Positions 38,650-49,822 of a DNA stretch of 64,000 bases are shown piece by piece. The stretch's first letter is position 1, and the number at the start of each line of letters is the position of its first letter. The translations under genes were made by a program, and so were the position numbers. The notes below the pieces were generated by a model. The model ran no database searches, was not told where the DNA came from, and saw nothing but the letters and a program-made list of their open reading frames with translations. The stretch comes from Selaginella moellendorffii (lineage: Eukaryota; Streptophyta; Lycopodiopsida; Selaginellales; Selaginellaceae), in the NCBI RefSeq assembly GCF_000143415.4, contig NW_003314263.1, forward strand, positions 71,833-135,832. Direction: 5' to 3'.

Positions 38650-40311
38650 CTATGGTATGGACGACTTTGTTTCCATTTCTCTCAATAGCCGCTTAAATCC
38701 ATTCAACTTACTCCGTTGCAGCGAGTCGGAGCTACACACTCGAATGGCATCCAACAACATGGAATGAGCGACGTCCGTCCGGCCTCTCTTGCACAGCATC
38801 TCAACCAGAAGCTTGCAAGTCGCCGGATCCGGAGCCAGTCGCCTGTCCAGCATCTCAACGTAGTATTTGACGGCCTCGTCCACCAGGGCCGCTTTGCAGC
38901 AGCCTCTCACCAGTGCCGAGTACACCACCGCGCAAGGTGGGCATCTCTCTCGCAGTATCTTCTCGAAAAACTCGGTCGCTGTTCTCACCTTTCCATTCTC
39001 AAACAGTCCTTCCAGCAGCACCGTGTATGTGGTCACGTCCGGAGGAATTCCTTTCGCAACCATGCTCCGGATGACTTGCTGCGCGTCTTGCAAACTCCCG
39101 GCCTTGCAGTGCGCGTGAACGAGCGTGGTGTAAGTGACGACACTGGGATTGCATCCCTCTCGCAGCATCTCCTCAAACACCCGACTGACTTCGCTGGTTC
39201 TTCCTTGCTTGCAGAGCCCGTCCATGAGCGTGGTGTACGTGAACGTATCGGCCCTCAAGTCCCGAGCTTTCATCTGCTTCACGAGCTCAAACGCATGCTC
39301 CAGCCGATCGGCCTTGCACAACCCGCTGATGAGAGCGTTGAAGGTGACAACGTTTGGCTCTGCGTGGTGATCCCTGGAGCTCAACACTTTGAAGAGCTGC
39401 AGTGCCTCGCTGAGGTTCCCGGACTTGCAAAAGCCATCGATGAGCGTGGTGTAAGTCACGGCGTTTGGAACGCATCCCATCGAGACCAAAGTTTCCAGCA
39501 TCTCGTACGCTTCTCTCACTCGCCCGGCCTTGCAGAAGCCATGGATGATCACGTTCCAGGCGACTATGTCAGGTTTGGCCGATTTCTTTTCCACCATGTC
39601 GAGCAGGAGCTGATAAGCCTCGTCCACTCTCTGTGCCTTGCAGAAGCCGCGGGCGACGCTGGTGATGGCGATCACGTCCGAGGAGCAGCAAGAGCTCTCC
39701 TCGAGAAGCTGGCGAGCTTGGTCCAGTCGATCCATCTTGCAGTAGCACTTGATGATCGCGGTGTAAGTGGTGGCCTCCGGGACGAGCGCAAAGTTCTTCT
39801 CCATCTCGTGGAAGAGCTCCAGCGCTTTATCCAGGAGCTGGAGCTCGCAAAAGCCATTGATGAGGATGTTGAGCGTGATGACGCTGGGAGAGCACTGGAT
39901 CCCGCGGAAGATCGCCATGGCTTGATCCATCGTGCCCGCTTGGCAGAGACTGGCGAGAAGGAGATTGATGTCTCTCAAGTTTGGAACGCAATGCCTTTCT
40001 AGCATCTGGTTGTAGCACTCGACCGCTTCGCCCAATCGCCCGGCCTTGCACAGCCCCGCGATGAGCACAGAAAATGTGAATCGGTTTGGCGAGCAGCGCC
40101 GCGTGGCTCGCATCTCCTGCTCGAGGAGGAGCGCGGCGTCGAGCGATTGCGCCTTGACGAGCGAGTGGAGGAGGGAATTGTATGTGTAGGTCGAGTGCTT
40201 GAATCCCTGCTGCGCTGACGCCCACCTGAAGAAGAGAAATGCGGAGGTGGGATCTTGCGCGTTGCGTAGGACGAGCGCGACGGTGCGGTAGTCCAAGCCG
40301 GAGCTGTTCAT
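38650..40311 (-). CDS. P-class PPR protein
   Basis: This is an intronless 553-residue protein with about 14 regular 35-residue P-type repeats from residue 40 on, each with the pattern YTTLIDGFCKSGNLSEALQLF or similar (TYNSLLHSLVKAQSLDAALL, VTFNALISGLCKADRLEHAF, TYTTLVHAHCKAGSLQDAQQ). The regular 35-residue length and absence of L/S repeats mark the P class, which acts in organelle RNA stability, splicing or translation. The N-terminus is DYRTVALVLRNAQDPTSAFLFFRWA, a common start region of these proteins. The start codon is 81 bases from that of the divergent PPR gene. Confidence 0.95.
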   Translation of the reverse strand: MNSSGLDYRTVALVLRNAQDPTSAFLFFRWASAQQGFKHSTYTYNSLLHSLVKAQSLDAALLLEQEMRATRRCSPNRFTFSVLIAGLCKAGRLGEAVECYNQMLERHCVPNLRDINLLLASLCQAGTMDQAMAIFRGIQCSPSVITLNILINGFCELQLLDKALELFHEMEKNFALVPEATTYTAIIKCYCKMDRLDQARQLLEESSCCSSDVIAITSVARGFCKAQRVDEAYQLLLDMVEKKSAKPDIVAWNVIIHGFCKAGRVREAYEMLETLVSMGCVPNAVTYTTLIDGFCKSGNLSEALQLFKVLSSRDHHAEPNVVTFNALISGLCKADRLEHAFELVKQMKARDLRADTFTYTTLMDGLCKQGRTSEVSRVFEEMLREGCNPSVVTYTTLVHAHCKAGSLQDAQQVIRSMVAKGIPPDVTTYTVLLEGLFENGKVRTATEFFEKILRERCPPCAVVYSALVRGCCKAALVDEAVKYYVEMLDRRLAPDPATCKLLVEMLCKRGRTDVAHSMLLDAIRVCSSDSLQRSKLNGFKRLLREMETKSSIP

Positions 40312-40392
40312 CGTCGCCCATCGCCCAGAGGAACCCTAATCTTGGAAGAACCCTAAAATTTTGGGCTGGGTTTGGGCGGGGTTTAGGGTTTT
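40312..40392. promoter_or_regulatory. Bidirectional promoter with three telo-box motifs
   Basis: The 81 bases between two divergent PPR start codons contain AACCCTAAT (40,332), AACCCTAAAA (40,349) and TTTAGGGTTTT (40,382). Both genes therefore share one telo-box-rich core promoter. Confidence 0.6.
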
Positions 40393-42333
40393 ATGGCCAT
40401 TTGGGCCATCGTCAAGAATGCCGCGCGCTCCGGGTCTCGGCGATGCAATGCGGCGCGCCTAGCACTCGAAATATCCGATCGCCGGGCATCAGGTATGTGC
40501 TGGATGATCGATTCGGGCAAGCTGGGGCTCCAATGCCGCGGCATGGCGGTGATAAAGCGCGATCAGGTTAGACACAAGCACACGGATCACGTCGCGGCTG
40601 TGGATTTCTTCGAGGAAGGGATGGATTCCCAGGAGGAGCTGGATGCCGAGGAGGAGCTGGGAGGAGAAGATAAATCGGGTGCATCGGGAAAGAGTCACAT
40701 TGACAGGGTCGTGTGGTGCATCGACCTTTGCGACTCAGCGTCCGAGCTTACATTTAGTCTCAACGCTCTCAAGCACAGCGGCATCAACCTCATGCCTTAC
40801 GATCTTCCAGCCATTTTCAAGAGGATAAAGCATCCTTCCAAGGCCATGGGCTTCTACAAATGGGTGAAAGACGAGCCGGATCTCACGCTTGCTAGCGAGG
40901 CTTATGAGAGCATCGTGAAGATCTTGTGCGATCGAAAGCACTATGGAAGTATGTGGAGCGTTCTGGACGAGATGAAGAGAAACCGAGCCGGGGTGCCAGA
41001 CTTCGTCTTCTTCACCATCTTTAAGAGCTGTGCTCGAGCTCAGAACTCCACTGAGGCGGCTCACGCTTTCAACAGGATGGCTGACTATGGTTGCAAGCCC
41101 AGTGAGGATCTCTACAACAGTTTGATCGCGACGCTTCTCCAGTGCTCGGCTGAGAAGGCCGCGGTGGCTTATATAGGCAGGATGGAGCAGGCACGGTTTC
41201 GACTTAACGACGACAACATAAATCTCTTGCGTGTCGTCCAGAGGAGATCGGAGGTTCACAGAGACTACGAAGCAATCCTTGCCGGAGACGTCCCACACAC
41301 GGAGGAGTTTTGCTGCGAGACTATCCTCAAGCTTTGCAAAGTTTATAAGCTGGACGAAGCTATGGAAGTCTTCCGGTTCATGGCCCGGTCAAGGTTCCAC
41401 CCCACGCCCGAAGTCTACGAAACTCTCACGAACTATCTCGCGGAGACTGAAAGGAGTGCCGACGCTCTCAAGGTCTTCAAGGTTCTCGTGAAGCTCAAGG
41501 ACCGGCCGACGTTCTTCACATGCATTTGGGTGGCGAGCTCGCTAGTCATGGAGCTCAAGTTCCGGGACGCTAGAATGATCGTGGAGGCTCTCAAGGGATC
41601 GAAGTACCGGTTCAAGCTCCGAGAGTATATCACGCGGCTCTGCGTCGCGACGCTGACAAAGGCAACGTGGGACTTGCTCCGCTTCATGAAGTACAGCGGT
41701 TACCAGCCCAACCGCGGCACTTACATCGCTTGCGTCCGAGCAGCACACAAACGCCTCAAGAAGCCTCTGGTCGTCCAAGACGTGATTCGCGCTGGTGGCA
41801 GCTCGATGCTCCTGCCATCCAATCTCCTCCTCAAGATACTCGCCAACAGCGACCACCGTTACTTATGGGATTTCGTGAGGTTCATGGAGGAGAAGAAGCT
41901 CAAGCCGAACTCCTACAGCTACTCGCGGCTCATCAAGGCGTACTACAAGGCGGACAAGATGAAGTTCGCGTGGCAAGCGTACGAGGAGATGAGAAGCAAG
42001 GACATGTTTCCTTCCAGCTGGGCTTACGCTTGCTTGGTTCACGACGCTGCTTGGAGCATCAGCGGGGACTATGCAGTGGAGCTGTTCGACGAGGCGGTCG
42101 AGAAGCGCGGGCTCCCGCATCCCAGGATGGCCAAGCACCTCATCGTTACGCTGTGCTACCGGGGCTGCTCCGACACGGCTCTCAGGATCTACAAGGAGCT
42201 CAAAGCTCGGGGAGCTGTTCTCCACTCGAGCTTGCGAGTGCTGCGGTGCCTGAGGACTGTGAAAACGGCTGCGACCCGTGAGCTTCTCGCGGAGATCGAG
42301 GAAGACATTCTTCACAGGTGGCATGGTAAGTGA
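40393..42333 (+). CDS. P-class PPR protein, divergent repeats
   Basis: The open frame codes for 646 residues. The first 60 residues (IVKNAARSGSRRCNAARLAL...) are rich in Ala, Arg and Ser and low in acidic residues, fitting an organelle transit peptide. From about residue 110 come loosely conserved PPR repeats (TLASEAYESIVKILCDRKHY, LYNSLIATLLQCSAEKAAVA, SYSRLIKAYYKADKMKFAWQ). The frame ends in HRWHGK then TGA. However, CATG/GTAAGT at 42,325 is a good donor, and an acceptor at 42,399 would give an alternative end GIMDSVS with stop at 42,422. Role: organelle RNA metabolism, inferred from the family. Confidence 0.9.
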   Translation: MAIWAIVKNAARSGSRRCNAARLALEISDRRASGMCWMIDSGKLGLQCRGMAVIKRDQVRHKHTDHVAAVDFFEEGMDSQEELDAEEELGGEDKSGASGKSHIDRVVWCIDLCDSASELTFSLNALKHSGINLMPYDLPAIFKRIKHPSKAMGFYKWVKDEPDLTLASEAYESIVKILCDRKHYGSMWSVLDEMKRNRAGVPDFVFFTIFKSCARAQNSTEAAHAFNRMADYGCKPSEDLYNSLIATLLQCSAEKAAVAYIGRMEQARFRLNDDNINLLRVVQRRSEVHRDYEAILAGDVPHTEEFCCETILKLCKVYKLDEAMEVFRFMARSRFHPTPEVYETLTNYLAETERSADALKVFKVLVKLKDRPTFFTCIWVASSLVMELKFRDARMIVEALKGSKYRFKLREYITRLCVATLTKATWDLLRFMKYSGYQPNRGTYIACVRAAHKRLKKPLVVQDVIRAGGSSMLLPSNLLLKILANSDHRYLWDFVRFMEEKKLKPNSYSYSRLIKAYYKADKMKFAWQAYEEMRSKDMFPSSWAYACLVHDAAWSISGDYAVELFDEAVEKRGLPHPRMAKHLIVTLCYRGCSDTALRIYKELKARGAVLHSSLRVLRCLRTVKTAATRELLAEIEEDILHRWHGK

Positions 42334-42536
42334 CTTGCCATTTTTTTTTTCTTTTTCCTGCCCTGTTTTTAGGGCTCCTAATGATTCGACCTTTTCTAGG
42401 AATCATGGACAGCGTTTCTTAGCGAGAGGTATGTTTCGCTACTCATTGCATTTGTGAAAATTCTGTCCAGGGAGCATATAGTTGTCAAAAGTTATGCTTT
42501 TTCTCACAGCTTTTGTTTCCAGGCCGATCCTTGAGC

Positions 42537-44473
42537 ATGGCAACAGACAGTGCTGCAATTATGGAAACAGCGACGAGAGATGACGATTTGTACACCAAGG
42601 ATGGGACTGTTGATATTTGTGGGAGGCGTGCGACTCGAGCATCAACTGGATTGTGGAAAGCTGCTGGATTTGTTCTTGGTATTGCAGTTTCTTTCGCATT
42701 CGTTTTCTCTTTTTTAATGTTGTGATTTGTTTTGCAGTAAATCAGGCTTTGGTTTCAGTAACTTACTATGGGATTTACAATAATCTCGTGCGCTACCTGA
42801 CCAATGTTCTCCATCAGAGCAATGCTACTGCGGCTAGCAACGTCAACCTATGGACAGGCACGTCCTCGATCACCGCTTTGATCGGTGGCTTCATTAGTGA
42901 TTCGTACTTGGGCCGATATTGGACTACAACCCTCTTTCTCTTCGTGTATCTCTTGGTAAGCATAGTTGTTTTTATTCTTTCTTTCTTTTCTGGGCCGAGT
43001 CTAATCTTGTTTCGTGCAGGGTATGATACTCTTGACATTATCAGCGGCTTTGCCTTCTCTGAAGCCTCCAAGTTGCGACACGGGAGTTGATTGCCAGCCT
43101 GCGTCACCAGCCCAAACTGGCGTCTTCTTCTTTGCTGTGTACCTCGGGGGTCTGGCTTCTGGAGCATATCAACCTTGCAACTCATCGCTCGGAGCTGACC
43201 AATTTGACGAAGAGAATCCAGACGAGCTTCCGAAGATGACAGCCTACTTCAACTGGTTCTACCAGTCCATGACAGTAGGAGCGCTGCTCGCGTCCACTCT
43301 CGTCCTCTACACGCAAGAGAACGTGAGCTGGAGTTTTGGATTTGGCATCTGCACGATCGCTATGGGCCTTGCGGTGGTCGTGTTTCTTATCGGGACACCT
43401 CTTTACCGCAACCATGGGCCTGGCGGCAATCCTCTCGTTCGAGTTTTCCAAGTACTGGTTGCCACTGTGAGGAAGATGGGATTGAAGAATCCCAACGACG
43501 CCAGCCTTCTCTACGAAGTAGCCGATGACAAACCGAGCATCAAAGGCAGCCGGAAGATTCAACACACGACGAATTTCCAGTGAGTTTTCCGTTGCTGCTT
43601 CTCTTTCGAGCTTATCAAATAGATGTTTTCATTACTTCCAGGTTCCTTGACAAGGCAGCTATAATACTTCCCTCCGATCTGGAAGAGGTAAATCCGTGGA
43701 GACTGTGCACAGTAAGCCAAGTGGAAGAGGTCAAGTGCATCATTCGCATGCTCCCTATACTCCTGAGCAGCATCGTCTACTCCATTGTCTACTCTCAAAT
43801 GGCCACGCTGTTTCTGGAGCAAGGCGGAACCATGGATACGCACTTGGGACGCTACAAGATCCCTCCAGGTTCTCTTTCAGTCTTTGAGAACTTGAGCATC
43901 CTGGTTTGCACGCCGACTTACGAGTGGTTCCTTGTTCCATTGCTCCGGAGGTTCACCAAGCATCCCAAGGGCCTGACCGACTTGCAACGCATAGGAACCG
44001 GGCTCTTCGTGATCATGCTCTCGATGGTGGTGGCAGCGCTCGTCGAGATTCGCAGGCTGGGTGTTGCAAGAGACCACGGCCAGCTCGACTCGCCGGCGGC
44101 CGTTCTCCCGATGAGCGTCTTCTGGCTCGTCCCCCAGTACTTTCTCGTCGGAGCCTCGGAGGTGTTCACGTTTATCGGCTTGATCGAGTTCTTCTACGAT
44201 GAGTCGCCGGATGGGATGAGAGCGCTGGGCAGCTCGTTCCAGCTGACAGCATTGGCGTGTGGAAACTATTCGAGCAGCCTGGTGGTGACCATTGTGAACG
44301 GAGTGACTGGGAGACGAGGCCACACTAGCTGGATTGCAGACAACTTGAATCGGGCTCATTTTGACTACTTTTACTGGATGCTAGCAGTGGTAACTGGTAT
44401 TGATCTCGTCTTCTTTATGGTGTGTGCTTATTTTTACAAGTACATCAAAACAGTTTCATTCTCTAACGAGTAA
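42537..44473 (+). CDS. NPF (nitrate/peptide transporter family) membrane protein lacking ExxER
   Basis: Four exons join in frame: 42537-42678, 42738-42955, 43020-43579 and 43642-44473, about 583 residues. The NPF fold is clear: VTYYGIYNNLVRYLTNVLHQ at TM1-2, LWTGTSSITALIGGFISDSY LGRYWT, the central hydrophilic loop, QMATLFLEQGGTMDTHLGRY, and EVFTFIGLIEFFYDESPDGMR. NPF proteins move nitrate, peptides, hormones or glucosinolates in symport with protons. The proton-coupling TM1 motif ExxER, usually before xxYYG, is replaced by QALVS here. An acceptor-like TTTCCAG at 42,522 suggests a leader intron. The substrate cannot be told from sequence. Confidence 0.93.
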
Positions 44474-45340
44474 TAAAATCCAGTGTCCTCACACTAAAAT
44501 GCTATGTAATAGAAATACTTAAGCCAAATATAAAACCTAACTACAATTTCACCTACATTGAGGTTAGAACCTAAAGATTGTACTTGCACTGAAATGAAAT
44601 CTTGCGACTAGAACACCAGCAAGAAATGCTCTTTTGGGGCTGCATGTGGGCAAGATCAATGCTCCAGGCTTGATAGAGCCACTCTTCCACAATTTCCAGT
44701 TAGTGACATGTGGACCATTTGTGATCATTCACCCCTTTTAGGTGGGCATGTAGGTATGAGTGAGGCATGTGCCATTTGAGAGTAGAGACAGTATGTACAC
44801 ATAAACCCTAAAATCTCAGAGTTGAACACAATTTATTAATAGACAACTTGATTGGTTTACTGTGCACAACCTTTATGGACTTAACTCTTCCTGGTTGGAC
44901 AGAAGGATAAAACCATAACATATTGAATAATCACATAATTCAACTCTTAATACAAATTTTTTGTATACAAATATTAATCAATAATTAAATAAATTGCTAC
45001 GCCTTGCATGTAGCAATGCTTGGTTTGCTTAATAGTAGTTTTATTATTATTTATTAATCCAATTGATCAAATAAAGTTTATAATTATAAGTATGTTTGTA
45101 ATTTATAAACACAAGATTAATCTTATTTCATATCAACCATTAGATGATAGAATCAAAAAGAATATATTAGAAAGGGTTTTAAAAAGTTTATAAATTATAA
45201 ACATGTTTATAAATTATAAATACAAGATTAATCTAAATTAAATGGTAGAATATCCTAGAATATCCAAGTATATTCTAGGTATATTCATTACCATCCCAGT
45301 CCCCCTATAAGTTTGCTTAAGCAAACCAAAAAGTTTATAT
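44474..45340. other. AT-rich spacer with a PPR-locus 3' shard
   Basis: No gene is visible. 44,858-44,910 (GGTTTACTGTGCACAACC...ACTTAACTCTTCCTGGTTGGA) matches the 3' flank of the PPR gene at 55,915-55,955 and a third copy at 47,605-47,645. 45,060-45,240 carries two imperfect copies of a TTTATAAATTATAAACATG-type unit. Confidence 0.55.
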
Positions 45341-45345
45341 ACAAC

Positions 45346-46233
45346 TCATATGTTTATATATATATTAGTTGCGCATAAAGGTATATATCTTTGCTTTTTA
45401 TTTATTATATATGATACTAAATTACAATCATCTTGTATTTCAAGAACTGTAAATAAAAAACAATTGGGAGGAGTAGCACAATATTTAATAATAGACCATA
45501 GTATTTCTTTTATTTGGGTATAAATAACAAGATTACCATCAGTTTGGATCACAAATGCACATTCATTATAATAATCTTTGTAGTTCTTAGATTTTCATAG
45601 TAAATTTTTTCCAGAATAAAGGGAAAGCTTACAATTTGATTCTAAAATTAATGTATTTTTTCCATTTGGTGATCTTATAAACCTGTTTTTATAAAGTTTA
45701 TTATTTTTGTAGGCAGAGTTTAAAGTGGTTAAACTGCTATCACAAGTCTCATATATCAACTTAACAACATCATCTAGTTGATACAATAAATCTTTATTTA
45801 TATAACGAAAATAAGGATATTGCAGATGATATTTTTGACAAATAATTTTACATGTGTTAGAACGGGCATGCCGTATATCATTAGAAACAATATTAAGTAA
45901 ACGTCTAAATCCGGTTCTTATTGTATTTCCATCAATGCAATTATTATTATTATTTTCTTCAAAACAATTTGGAGATGTATTTTCATTACACTCAATTTGT
46001 AAAACAGCAACCCTAAATATAAGATCACCTGACTTTCTATCTATATAATTTATTAGATATCCATGAGGTCCTCCAGATATTAACTTTGAGACTATAGAAT
46101 TATAATTATCTAATAGCATTCTAGCTTCTTTATCACTCAAAGTATTATTTATACCCCAGATTACATTAATTCCTACACATGTACATGCTATAATTTGTAG
46201 ATGAATAATAAGAAAACTTAAACTCCTATTCAT
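45346..46233 (-). pseudogene. Secreted mannose-lectin-like protein split by one in-frame TGA
   Basis: The frame opens at 46233 with a signal peptide (RSLSFLIIHLQIIACTCVG) and a roughly 180-residue region I do not recognise. It then begins a bulb-type lectin domain (TLILESNCKLSLYSGKNLL) and meets TGA at 45,595-45,597. The same frame continues without any other stop to 45,346. It carries QTDGNLVIY and QDDCNLVSY, two matches to the mannose-binding motif QxDxNxVxY. Intact apart from the TGA, it would be about 295 residues. Codon use is very AT-rich, unlike the genes before 44.5 kb. It may be a recent pseudogene, or the TGA may be read through; the base after it (A) does not favour readthrough. 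Confidence 0.7.
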
Positions 46234-46425
46234 TTAAAGTATATCTTTCCTTTTACAATATATTTTTAAAATACTAATTATGGATTACTTTTCTAACACT
46301 TTTAAAACCTAAGCTAATTGAGTTCGACAATTTATTAGTAAAGTAAACGGTTTAATTTAGAAATAAAAATATTCTCTATATATGTCACCTAAAATACCCA
46401 GGACCCTCAAGACATAACACTAAAC

Positions 46426-46427
<2 letters not shown>

Positions 46428-46485
<58 letters not shown>
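46428..46485. repeat. (AT)n microsatellite
   Basis: About 58 bases of uninterrupted AT dinucleotide. Confidence 0.97.
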
Positions 46486-46487
<2 letters not shown>

Positions 46488-47330
46488 ATTACACAAGTAA
46501 TTTACTTAATTCAAAACCTTATACTTCTAGTTTGTCACTAAAGGTTTTAAAACATGACAAGAATTTCATTTTGAACAAGCATTTAATACCAAGAAAAAGA
46601 AGAATGAAATGCACACTTTTATTTGAGACATATATTATATTAATTTTAAAGAAGACATTTTCAAACAGTCAAATGGACACACACCAAAGCCACATTGGAT
46701 AAGTTTTAATATTGGTTTTAGTTCTTTTTCACTATTGTATGAGTTGGATAGTAAATTTGCTTTGGTTCTAATATATTATACTAACTCAACTGCCACTTGC
46801 AAAATTTGCAACACTTTTTTTTAATCTTTTAATATGCAAGTCATCCATGTGTTCAAATCTAATGTCAAGCTCTCACTGTGGTAAAGCATATATTGAGTTA
46901 GAATCTTATGCTTCTAAATGGGCACCACAAAATCTAAAAAGAGTCATATATACTTGGTTTCATACATCAACTTACAGTGGACGCTTTCAGGGAGGATTCG
47001 TAGATAGCATGGCTACAATCTCCACAGTGATGGCCGAGGCACACTCACTCCACAAGGATTGAACAATCAAGTAACATCACTTTTAACTGCACCACAGAGC
47101 TTTCTTAGCTTGGTTGAATCACCTTAGTCTTTTGCTTGAGCGTACAACTCGGCTGAAACTGAGAAGTGTTGACCATGCTCCCATGCCACTGATGCAAACA
47201 CAGTGACGCCCACCACCCTCTCCAAAGCCAAGTGTTGTTAGAACATCAATCATGATAGATCAATCAACATTAACTTTACTGGGAACAATCTTCCACAAAG
47301 AGAGTTGTGCAAGTGTGCACCATTGGATCT
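46486..47330. other. AT-rich spacer
   Basis: No supported gene. The short open frame at 46,847-47,062 has no family features. Confidence 0.5.
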
Positions 47331-48560
47331 GGCAACATAGTAAAACTATCATCACCTTTAAAAAATTTCCAGTAAGTAGTTTACCGTTACCCTTAAAGTT
47401 TATGTTTCTATCTTTAATGTTGAAAACTGACAGGGAAGGCCTAGCAAGACTGCCAAAACATGATGCTCAAGCTCTCAAAGCCTGAAAGAGAACCTGGAGG
47501 GATCTTGTAGCGTTCCAAGTGCGTGGTTCCGCCTTGCTCATGGCCATTTCAGACTAGACGATGCTGCTCAGGAGGATAGACAGCATGCGAATGATGGCTT
47601 ACTGTGGACAGCCTCCACGGATTTAACTCTTCCTGGTCGGAGGGAAGTATTACATAAACTTAGAAGTGCCATGGCCTCAAGGATGACAATCAGCCTGGAA
47701 ACAAAGCTGTGAGAGAAGAAAAACTTTCTGGATGAGATTAAATTTGAGTACCTCTCGTTGAGAAACGCTGTCCATGATTCCTGGAAGTCGAATTAAGTTC
47801 AGCGAACACTTGACGCAACTGGCAATCCAAATAACGTTGCCATTTGATCCTTCAAAAACTAGAAGAGTTCTCTTAACTTCCAGCTATGGAATTCTCAAAG
47901 ATAAAATAGTTTTAATTTCTTTGCCGTTTGCCTCTGAAACGGGAACATTCATGTCCAGTACCTCTCAACATCAGGCTGTTGTATGTCTGGCTCCAACCAG
48001 GAGCCCGATAATCAACAAAAGAAAGAAAAAACACAAAAAAAACAAAGAAGAAATAAATTCTTAATTCTTCTTCTTTTCTTTTTCACATAATCAAATCTAC
48101 TCCTCTTATATTTGGCGTTCATGACCATTAACATATGCAATAAATACTTAAAGCAAATTGATCAAGTTTGTCCATTAAATTTTACAATTGCCACTACAAA
48201 CATTACAAATAGTATAGCTTTCTCTGTCAAATTCTACAATTTTGTAGAGATGTAGCCACATGGCATGATGCAATTCGCTGTCCATAAAATGTACATCCAT
48301 TTTATGTTTTGTAATATTTGGATGGGCATCCATGAAGACTATCCTGTTCTCCTCATAGGCCAACAGGGCACAGTGATCTTGACAACAAGATCATGGAGCT
48401 GCAGAAAGCCATGGTTAATGTGTTAGTTGAAGGGTATATTAAGGTTAAGGGAACTTAATTTACGTGGAATGGTTAGGTGGTGAAGAACCTCAAGAGAAAG
48501 CATAGCATAGTGTCAATGAAGTTAGGCCTCTTATCTTTGCTGTTTAGAGCTAGGTTATAA
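47330..48560 (+). pseudogene. Deleted copy of the PPR locus at 53.2-56.9 kb
   Basis: 47,335-47,455 matches the 5' flank and first 18 codons of the PPR gene at 53,220-53,340 (TTGAAAAC-GACAGGGAAGGCCTAGCAAGACTG). 47,605-47,690 matches its 3' flank at 55,915-55,990. 48,140-48,270 matches 56,377-56,535, and 48,490-48,545 matches 56,800-56,870. The PPR body (about 2.5 kb) is missing. The order and orientation are kept, so this is one segmental copy with a large internal deletion, or the ancestral form lacking the gene. Confidence 0.75.
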
Positions 48561-49817
48561 TTTTCATGGCTGCAAATTAAGAATAGGAGACTACAAGATA
48601 GAAAACTATAGATCAACCCAAAATTGGTGCTGATTCATTTCAAGAGTTTATGCTAAGATTTTGCCTAAATTGCTAAAACACCTACTTGGTTTGTGTGTTT
48701 TTTTCATTTTAATTTTAGATGGTGGCAATGCAATTGAGATTGGCATGGCAGCACAAAGGACAAGGCTATGAGTGGCCTTATTCAAAGCATAAGTAAAAGT
48801 CAAATTTACTATTTTAGATTGCAGGATTAGTGGTTTATGGTATGTATAGCAAACTATGCATCAAATGACATGTTGCAACATTTAGTCCCTTTATTGTGTT
48901 TAATCCTAATATTATCGAAGGGTACACACAAAATAGATATGAGTAAAAGCTATTCTTTAGTTGTTTTACAATGCATATGTTTCTTGCCAAAATGTACATG
49001 TACAAGATAGAAACAATGGAAACAAAATACAAAGAAGTGAATTGGGCCCAGACTTGATTTTAGTTCAGGTAGCAGCATAATATGATAATTTATAGGTTTG
49101 CAAGGTAGTATGCTTATGTTAGAATAATTTCATTCTAGTTCACATTTTTAGCACTATGGCCTAGGGCCCAACTTATAGCCATGGTACTGAAGGGGATAAC
49201 TAGTTGTCTGCAAGCATATTGGTTTCTTCATCTTCTGTACCTTCTGGGATGATGTGGGTGGATGAAAGAAGTCTAGGAGTATTTAATCCGCAATGCCAAT
49301 TAAGGCAGCATCGACATGATCGATATATAGGTCTTCTGGGATGGTCAAGAGCCCTCACCTGGATGACATGAGTGTCTTTTCGAGGACAATATGAGGTGAT
49401 CTAAGCAGCAGACAAGCCCTGGCACAACGTTGTGCATGGTTGCTATAAATGTGTTTTTGTCACCGCTTCATTGCTCGTATGTTGGAAATTGTGTGGGGTT
49501 TTATTGTTGTCACCAATTCGCATGAAACTATATAGTGTGTGGCACTGCAAATAATAGCATGCATGTACAATATACATATGTGCCAAAACAAAAATAAAAT
49601 ATCAGGCATTAGATCAAGATAATAGAATAAAAGAATGCTCTACAATTAAATGATCACCCCTTTAGCTAATTAACAAGATATATTTGTGACTGACACGTGG
49701 GGCATGGATTTTGAGGAAGAACCAAAGTTTGAAAGACTATGGTAGGCTAACATTGTACAAATGGGTTTACGTACATGGTCTTTACATGGTCCTTTTCTTG
49801 TGTTTAAACCCAACACC
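48561..49817. other. AT-rich spacer before the retroelement
   Basis: I see no gene, RNA gene or recognisable repeat. Confidence 0.45.
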
Positions 49818-49822
49818 TTCCT
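49818..49822. repeat. Target site duplication, left (TTCCT)
   Basis: The five bases before the 5' LTR are TTCCT, identical to the five bases after the 3' LTR (52,732-52,736). Confidence 0.85.

Noticed and set aside
38716-40002. A 428-codon open frame on the plus strand
   Set aside because: It is the antisense shadow of the P-class PPR gene; the minus-strand product has clear 35-residue repeats and the plus frame has none.
42390-42422. Extra terminal exon of the PPR gene at 40.4 kb
   Set aside because: The splice pair 42,325/42,399 is plausible, but the unspliced frame also ends normally; noted as an alternative only.
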